From Theristus sp. LFF4_11 (lineage: Eukaryota > Nematoda > Chromadorea > Monhysterida > Xyalidae): 64,000 nt of DNA. Location: assembly GCA_030248135.1 (NCBI GenBank), contig JASANC010001905.1, forward strand, positions 1 to 64,000, written 5' to 3'. Positions 57,301 through 64,000 of this stretch are shown here, piece by piece. The notes below the pieces were generated by a model. The model ran no database searches. It was not told the DNA's origin and was given only the letters and a program-made list of their open reading frames with translations. Numbering within the stretch: position 1 is the first letter of the stretch; the number at the start of each line of letters is the position of its first letter. The position numbers were made by a program, and so were the translations under genes.

Positions 57301-59360
57301 TGAAAAGTTAGTTTAGCGTCGAAATGTCGTTGCTGATCTATGGCATTTTTACCATTTGCTGTTTTCCATAGTTCAAATAAAAACATTTACCAAAAACAAA
57401 AGAACCAAAACCGGACGAAATTACATTACAAGAACAGAACGGATCTTTCCCAAACAAAGTGTCACGGGTTTTTTCTGCAAATGCTCGCGAATCTATCTGC
57501 AGATTCAATACAATGGATTGGACTGAAACTGTCTATCTCTTGTCGCTGTTTGGCGTCGGCGGATTTGGCAAATTCTGGTGTGAAAAGAAACTCACTCGCT
57601 CTGGACGAACGTGAGATGTTTCGCCTCAGACAGCTGCATCGTTTCACGATCGGAGAACATGCAGCGTTTTGGAAGAATCGCTTTGTAGGCTTCTGGAAAA
57701 AGTGAACGTTTTTAATCGGCTTAGAAAGTGTCCTGAAACATTGCTGCGGATACCATTGTTCAGCAGATTCAGCAAAAAATACTATTTTTTGCTGGTTTAA
57801 ATTTTTTGACATAACCGGTAATAGCGGCAGTTAATTAACTGTATTTTGCCTGGCCAAAGCAAAGCAAGTTTCCTGATCTCACCTGAATTTCTGAAGGCTG
57901 ACCTGTCAAAGCATGAAAAATTCTAAAAAATCCTAACAAAACATTACTGACGGTCAGGCGTCAACGCCAACGTCATTTTCACGGTGTCGCCAAATTTTGC
58001 CGCTCGCAGCGGTCGACCGTCGGTGCTGGCGAAGTTCAGCGCCACTTTTGGCTTCGGTTTGCCGCCAGTACTGGCGACGACTTGGTGGCCTCTGAAACAA
58101 ATGGAATTTCAGGTGAACTTGGATTCGTAGATCTTTCCATTATAAAAAACTTCATTGCCACATTTAATTTTGATTGAGAAAACGCCACAGGACATTTTAA
58201 CGGGTACAATAAAAGGACAACATTTTGTGGGGAGCATTTTTGAAACCATGGACTAAACTTTGCTTTCAAAAAGAGCTGTGTTGGTGGTCCCCGCAGTTGT
58301 TCCACACTGTCATTTTTCAAACACTAGCGATTCTGATCCAGTAAACAAATCCTTCAAAATAATCAAATCAAAATAAGCAAATTCAATGAGATCAATTATT
58401 GAAATTTGTCAAAATTGTTGTTGAAAACGTACGTCTGAATCTGATTAATGCGCAACGCCTCGACGCGTCTCGTATAGAGGCAGAACACGTGGTGTACGCG
58501 CATGTTCTTCGACGAGTCAGCGACATTGTTGTCCTCGATCGCAATTGTCGTCTCCGCCGTTTGATAGTTCGGCTCCTGTATATGGCGACCGCAAACGTTT
58601 CATTCTGGTAAACACCCGTGTTCGCACTGGCACAAAACGTTGACATCCGGTCATGTTATCGGACACGTTGACATTTCTTGTGTTTCTCATTTTGGTTTTT
58701 TTATTCAGCTATAGTTGCGAGTTGGCCAAAGATAAAAGTCGCTTGGGCAAAACTTGGCAAAGATAAAAGTCTTTCAGGTTTTTCAGCGGAGTTCTTTCAG
58801 TCATCAATCACTAGTCACACCAGGTATCAAACCAATCAGCACTTAGCAGAAGAAAAAACTACCCCAGCCAGCACCGACCAGATCACTCAGTGTCACCGAA
58901 CATGAGTCCCCGTACGGGACTGTAAAATTATACGACGCCTGTCCGCTGCTCGATTTCAGGGCCAAACCGCAGGGGGTGCGTTCCTTGTGATTGTAAACGT
59001 AGACCACAGGCTGCGCTTGAGGGTCGGCCATCCAGCGCACCAGGTCCGGATCGGCCTTGTTCAGCATCACCGTTAACGCGTTACTGCTGCACGTCACTTC
59101 TTCCACTGAAGAAATATGGGTTAAAATTTTTTGGGGTAAATTTTTTTAGGTAAATGTATTCCAATTCAAAATTTGGGTAAAATTTGGAAAACTTCTTTGC
59201 GTTGTTTGCTTAACCTTTTAATTTCAATGGTGACCGACCAAGTTGAAGTTGTTAAAGTTCCTAAAAATCAGCTTTATTTAGAAACCCACTAACCAAATCC
59301 CTCCGCTGCGATCGGATTCCATCTCAGTAGCGCCAATACGAGCAGCAGTTTTGTCAGCAT
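51303..59360 (-). CDS. ZP-domain type I membrane protein, cuticlin-like (475 aa)
   Basis: ZP domains polymerise into extracellular or apical matrices. Nine phase-consistent minus-strand exons: 59360-59294, 59105-58897, 58575-58433, 58091-57952, 57692-57596, 57255-57096, 53861-53663, 52426-52207 and 51495-51303 (stop TGA). Order: signal peptide (MLTKLLLVLALL); ZP-N, starting VEEVTCSSNALTVML with TVPYGDSC and HHVFCLYTRR; ZP-C with LPKRCMF, YYTQFKTFRFGNKSTVYAHC and VQVCLEPDDC; a dibasic furin-type site RQRIRRD; one membrane helix (TVYILLAVLALAVCASAAVC); and a cytoplasmic tail of about 85 residues. The domain plan matches nematode cuticlins and other apical ZP proteins. I cannot assign a specific orthologue. 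The exon 3 acceptor (58576) was chosen because the alternative upstream AG puts a stop in frame. Confidence 0.85.
51936..52199. mobile_element. MITE family D, copy 2 (264 bp), at ZP intron 8 donor
   Basis: Nearly identical to 40784-41047, with the same termini and flanking TA. On the gene's strand it starts eight bases into the intron, in donor CAG|GTATGTACAG. The TA duplication supplies donor positions +6 and +7. Confidence 0.9.
52602..53070. mobile_element. MITE family E, copy 2 (469 bp), in ZP intron 7
   Basis: Termini GTACCGTATTACCCCCAATA and TTTAATGGGGGTAATACGGT, with long G-tracts next to ATTATT/TTTATT and a CCCCCATGGGGG palindrome near each end. The interior holds the uninterrupted versions of both sites where families D and F are inserted in copy 1. 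Confidence 0.85.
53359..53536. mobile_element. MITE family G in ZP intron 7 region
   Basis: Inverted ends AAACCTGTCACTTTTT and AAAAAGTGACAGGTTT. The interior CTTGCAACTCCGTTTGTTCT and TTCTTTCACGTGTCGTGCTC resembles the nested segment in 25378-25828. It sits 126 bp beyond the end of exon 53663-53861 on the gene strand. Confidence 0.7.
53862..57095. other. Long intron 6 of the ZP gene (3.2 kb)
   Basis: No exon recognised. It contains a family C-like MITE (55071-55216), a CCGGATCCGG-rich stretch (54836-54930), (ATCA)n near 54719-54737, and two partly similar GC-rich blocks near 55604-55860 and 56110-56210 that share TCTGCTTCGACCG. Confidence 0.55.
55071..55216. mobile_element. MITE, family C-like termini
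   Basis: Ends GTTAAGGCCCATTCATGCAC and CCATGAATGGCGCTTTAAAG are inverted partners. The interior is rich in GCGCGC and ACGTGCG alternations, which could adopt Z-DNA-like or hairpin forms. Confidence 0.7.
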
Positions 59361-62300
59361 TTTGCGAGTAATAATTAAAAAATAATCAGCGTTTCAACTG
59401 TAACTATTTCTCGTTTTCGCGCCAGAAAATCTGAAATCGAAAAAGGCAGTGATTGAATGGAACTTATTCTGAAGCTGAGATCATCATCGGACAGTAAGAA
59501 TTATCCGATAGAAACAAAACCAACACTGCGCCCATTAAAAAACAAAACAAAAAAGCCGAGAAACGATAAACCGGAGATCAAGTTCACCGGATGCCTCACA
59601 AAAATCCGACAAAGCGGCTATCCCATGATGCCAATAAAAATATGGTCGAAATCTCTTCCCACAAACAATAGGAATGGCAAAAAAACTCATAATCTACACA
59701 TGTGTACCGGTTGAAAAAGTGTCTATAGCAACGTTTTTTCAGCGGAGAATACACCAAAATAATACCAGGCCTATCATGACCCTGTAAAAAGTGCAAGTGA
59801 TATATAATCGTAAATTAATAAACAACCCGACCACAGTGGACAATGCGAAAGTGGCACCTTTAATAACGGAACAAACAACAGGTATGACAAAAAAAAAGAG
59901 ACCTTTTTTATTTCGACCATTCAACACATGCGGTGCACGCACACCCGTTTTATGCCACATTCAACAGGAACAATGCGTTTAATGCATGCGTGCATACATG
60001 CATGCTTTGTCAGATCACACATATGGTGCATGGAACATGACGAAAGCATGAGTGTGCAGCAGTGAAATTAACAACTAGCGAATTTTTCAGCTGTGGAACA
60101 GGAATTTGTTAATACGGGGCAAGTCCCGTTACGTCGATTTGAAAAGGGAATATCTTTGAAAAAGCTAAATTTCATTGCCCTGTTGTTGTTTTGCAGAATA
60201 TGTCAATAAAAATCAGCTTGGCTTTGATTTTTTAAATCATATTACTCAGTCAACGTTTGAAACTTTTTTCCACCCAACTGCAAACATTAAAAGTGAAATC
60301 CCCGTTAATTTCCTACAAAGGGATTTAGCGCGTTGCAACAAGCTGTAGCGGGTACGCGGCTGGCCAGGTGTGTGCTGGGTCTCGAGCGGGGACGGAGACG
60401 GAAAAGCCTTTGACCTTGGTATTCTTAGTACCACCATGGTGCACTGGTGATTTGGACGCGCAGTAAATTCATTATTATCAAAATGATGCACTGAAGCATT
60501 AGCTGGCCCGATGTTAGCAGCTGAAAACAGGTGAAAGCTCGCTTAACAACACAGGTGCTTATAGGAGCAATTGTGAAAATACATAATGATATGGTTTATG
60601 AAATATTGAAATGATAAAAACATGAACAACCCAGAGGTTACATGCGTGGAAATCTGATATACCATACACCTTGTTGAAATCTCCAATCTGTTTTCCCTTT
60701 TCGCAAGGGTTTGCTGGAAATTACAAATTTCACATTGAATCCTACATGTTGGTGATTGGGAATTTGAGGTGTTCTGTGAAATTCGATTTGTAAAAATAAT
60801 TTAATTTCAGTGACAGAGGAACATGTTGGTGGTCCGCAATAGAACTCTTTATTCGATTGAGTTGTTGGTGTTCCATTTTGTTTATGTGAATGATAATGAG
60901 TCAACAAATGGTAAATCTCATGTGATAAAAAACATCAACATACCATGGCATTCAGAAAATTTAAAGAAAGGAGCAAAAGCCAAAACAAACGCAGAAACAC
61001 ACATGAAGTTCAATTACATGAACAAGTTTTACATTTTTTTGTTAAATTGCACGATAAGCAAGAACGCTGATTCAAAAAAACATAAAACATAAACTTTTAC
61101 ACCATATAAAAACCGCAGATGACAAGCCTAACCAATCAACAAGACGTTTGAAAATAACTCCAATCAAACCAACTTTTGACAAACGAATATTTTTACGATC
61201 TGTTAATCTAGCAAAACCAAAAATGAGTAGTATAAAGAGTTTGTTTATTTGAACAATACAAAGAAATTTTCATTTTTCCATTTTCCACACTCACATACAA
61301 AAGCATGAAACCAGAAAACGATACAAACAAACATAAAAGTGAACCTCAAAGTGCTACAACAATCATCACTCAAATAAACTCGAGAAAAAGCTCTTCTGCT
61401 TATCTTTTCTGTCAATAAGACAAACAAACAAAATATTGAAGTAACGGCTTTACAATGGGGAAACGGTCTCGCTGCAATCAGAGGTCAACCGGTCAAAATC
61501 AGCCAACTAAATGGCACTTTTACGATGTTCCTTTCTGGTTATTCAATTGATTTGCCGCGAGCTCTTATCAGGAGACAAACTGGAAATGGTGACTTTTTGA
61601 TAGAGGTCAATGTAGTTACAATAGGTGCAAGCAACGGAAGCCAGGGACAGTTTGCAAATTTTGATCTAGGACTACAGTGAAAGAAATATGTGCCAAGCGA
61701 TTGAGCTCAGCAACCAATGATTGGATGGAATCAAAGCAATATTTTTCCATTGAACGTCAGCGTTTTGAAAAAAACTTTCCGGTACTTGCTCACTTCAATT
61801 ATTTGCTTGTACACCTCTATCATTTGAAACAATCCATGTAAAAGTTTTAAAATGACAATCGTAACACCGTGTGTCACTATCACTAATAATGCACCACCAT
61901 ATTCGGAACGTTCTGTTTCGTAGATGGTTACGTAAAACGTGTAATAAAATATTTATATACGTGCCTTAAATGGTCATCTGGCAATACCGGACACTACAGT
62001 ATAATCGAACACGACATCAAAATCGCCATTATTTCAATTGGACAACAGCTTGACTTGTGTAGAACTGGTGCCACTTTGGCTTGTTACGTACATATGTGGT
62101 CAAAGATTTCAATTCGCCGTCGGCAAACCTGATTGGCCGCTCATCATGTAATCTGACCAATCATTTGTGCATCACGTTTAAATGCAGCCATTCAGTGTTG
62201 ATGATTTCCTCATCCCCTCGTTCACCCCCCCCCCAATAAAACACAACGTTTCGTTCACCCTTTTCAGCCGTCCGTCTTTCTCTGCTGCGCCAGATGTTTC

Positions 62301-64000
62301 GTGCAACAGCCGGGACCAAAGCAGCGTCCGTAAAAAGTGCGGGGGTTACGCGCAAATGTGTAGATCTGAGAATGCAGATAATGAGAGAGAACTTGTTGTA
62401 AATTACTGAAACGGAAAAAATTGCGTAACAGCCCTGCAGGTACAGTGTATGAACGAACACCCTCTGAACAGACCGGAAAGGATATGCGGTGTAAAAATAG
62501 TTCGCCAGACAATACGTGCATTTTGGCGGTTTTTTGCACAATTTGAAATTATCTAGATAGATCTGTATTTTCTTCAATCATACATTTTGGACAAACTGAC
62601 GCAAGTGTCACAGAATGTTGCAAAGTTTAGCAGTCTTTTGGTTTCAAATTAGCAGTTTTTATAATGAGCGGTATCATTATTATTGCGGTATACAAGCGTT
62701 AGCTTTTTGTTGTGCTTGTGTGCTCCCATGTGAGTGCACGTACGGCTTATTATAGCTAAACAGCTCTAAAGAGCTGCTAAGTTACAGTGACGAACCACAG
62801 TCATGAACAACAACAGGTGAACCATATACAGTCGCAAACACAACAATTCACAGTGTAACACCATCATGAAGCAAATAGCACCATGTATTTGCAATAATGC
62901 GCGTGTGTGTCGCAAAAACGCAAGATGAAGAGCGGCATTTACAAATGCAGCTCAGAAATGAGAGAGAGAAAAAACGGCGGCACGTTATAAACGACACGCA
63001 AAGGCTCCATTGTATTGATCGGCCAGCAAGCGCCGCGAGACACGAGGGGCATCATCAGCAGACGGTCGAACTCGGCAGCACGGAGCCAAGTCCACGATTC
63101 CAGTCTTGAGAATTGGACAATTTTTAACGAAAAACGGATGAGCTAATCGAGCTGAATGGAGTTTTTTTCTCACGACACATCAATCCGAACAACACTGATT
63201 GGCCGCCTTTGTGCGACCAATCAACGCGAGTCACCAATTCAAATGCCAGGCAGCACGAAAGCTTTCGGTTGCTTCTCAAAATAGAATACAGATGCCTGAA
63301 AAAGAAACAGTTTCTGAGCGTGTCATTTTGCGATATTGCACTTAGTACCAGTTGCAGAAACCTCATTTGCAAAGGATATATTATGATGACGGGTACACTA
63401 ACAGTGTGTACTGCACAGTCATACATAGACCGCGCATAAAGCTTTGCCCGCCTTTCTCCCGTGTCTGCTTGTTGTTCCACGGCTGCTCTGCATTAGCGCG
63501 CAACAACACGATATGATGGAAGCTAGAAGAAGAAGCTACAACGGCCACGTTTGAAAGAGAGAATCTGCTATGCTGCATATATGTAGCTGAATTTTTGTTC
63601 AGGTTTTTTCAGAGATATTATTCGAGAGCACACTTCTGTGAATGCTCCAGTGAGTTTTTTTATTCCTGCTCGCATTTTCCTCCACTGTAACACTCTGGAA
63701 ACACGGCGCGTTTTCTTTTCCGAACATACTCTACTCATTGGCCTTGTAGTGTGCTTTTCGAATTTTTAATTGGCGCGCGTTGATTGGCCACCGCATGCAA
63801 CGACACCGCCATCCATCATTTCGCCCATTGTTCAAATTCAGCCGTAAATCGTTGAGCTTTGTTTGCGGATTTCAAATTTTGCCTTTTTTTGTACATTAAA
63901 AATTGCAAAATTCACACATAAAGCTTAGCGATACGGTTCCAGACTGAATTCTGAGAAAACTAAAGAATAAAATCAAATGCTTCAAAGACCATACCAGGAA
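59361..64000. other. Right-hand spacer
   Basis: No gene recognised on either strand. The first few hundred bases should hold the ZP gene promoter. The remainder is AT-rich with scattered CCAATCAG/CTGATTGG octamers (for example near 62130 and 63197) and short frames without domain similarity. Confidence 0.4.

Noticed and set aside
60823..61092. 89-codon plus-strand frame
   Set aside because: Single short AT-rich frame, no domain similarity and no splice partners.

Overview
The window is eukaryotic, almost certainly animal DNA. It has multi-exon genes with GT-AG introns, a tRNA-derived SINE family and many short TA-flanked DNA transposons. A collagen IV gene, a membrane trehalase and a cuticlin-like ZP protein, together with many 3' splice sites close to TTTTCAG, point to an ecdysozoan. 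A nematode is my best guess, but nothing seen here proves it. No bacterial, viral or CRISPR features were seen.

Layout: (1) 426-12132, plus strand: the 3' part of a LYST-type BEACH/WD40 gene, whose 5' end lies outside the window or is unresolved. (2) 12133-15278: spacer. (3) 15279-34091, plus strand: a complete collagen IV alpha chain gene, alpha-1-like, with 33 exons and 1765 codons before the stop. Every exon junction keeps phase. Its introns hold a probable nested antisense membrane-protein gene (about 21048-22126), a tRNA-Thr gene, a 778-bp foldback element, several MITEs, a SINE and two decayed copies of one of its own NC1 exons. (4) 36065-38148, minus strand: a small three-exon coiled-coil protein of 171 aa. 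(5) 38149-44691: repeat-rich spacer with a composite of nested transposons at 40641-41591. (6) 44692-48748, minus strand: a complete 11-exon trehalase (637 aa) with signal peptide and C-terminal membrane anchor. (7) 51303-59360, minus strand: a nine-exon ZP-domain type I membrane protein (475 aa). (8) 59361-64000: no gene recognised.

The genes do not form a pathway. Collagen IV and the ZP protein are extracellular-matrix or apical-matrix proteins, trehalase hydrolyses trehalose at the cell surface, and LYST controls lysosome-related organelle size. The most distinctive content is the repeat landscape: at least six families of TA-target-site MITEs, some nested with their empty sites readable from paralogous copies, and some lying directly on 5' splice sites. 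The octamer CCAATCAG is also strongly over-represented. Exon coordinates were worked out by hand from splice consensus, reading phase and family similarity recalled from memory. No alignment was run.
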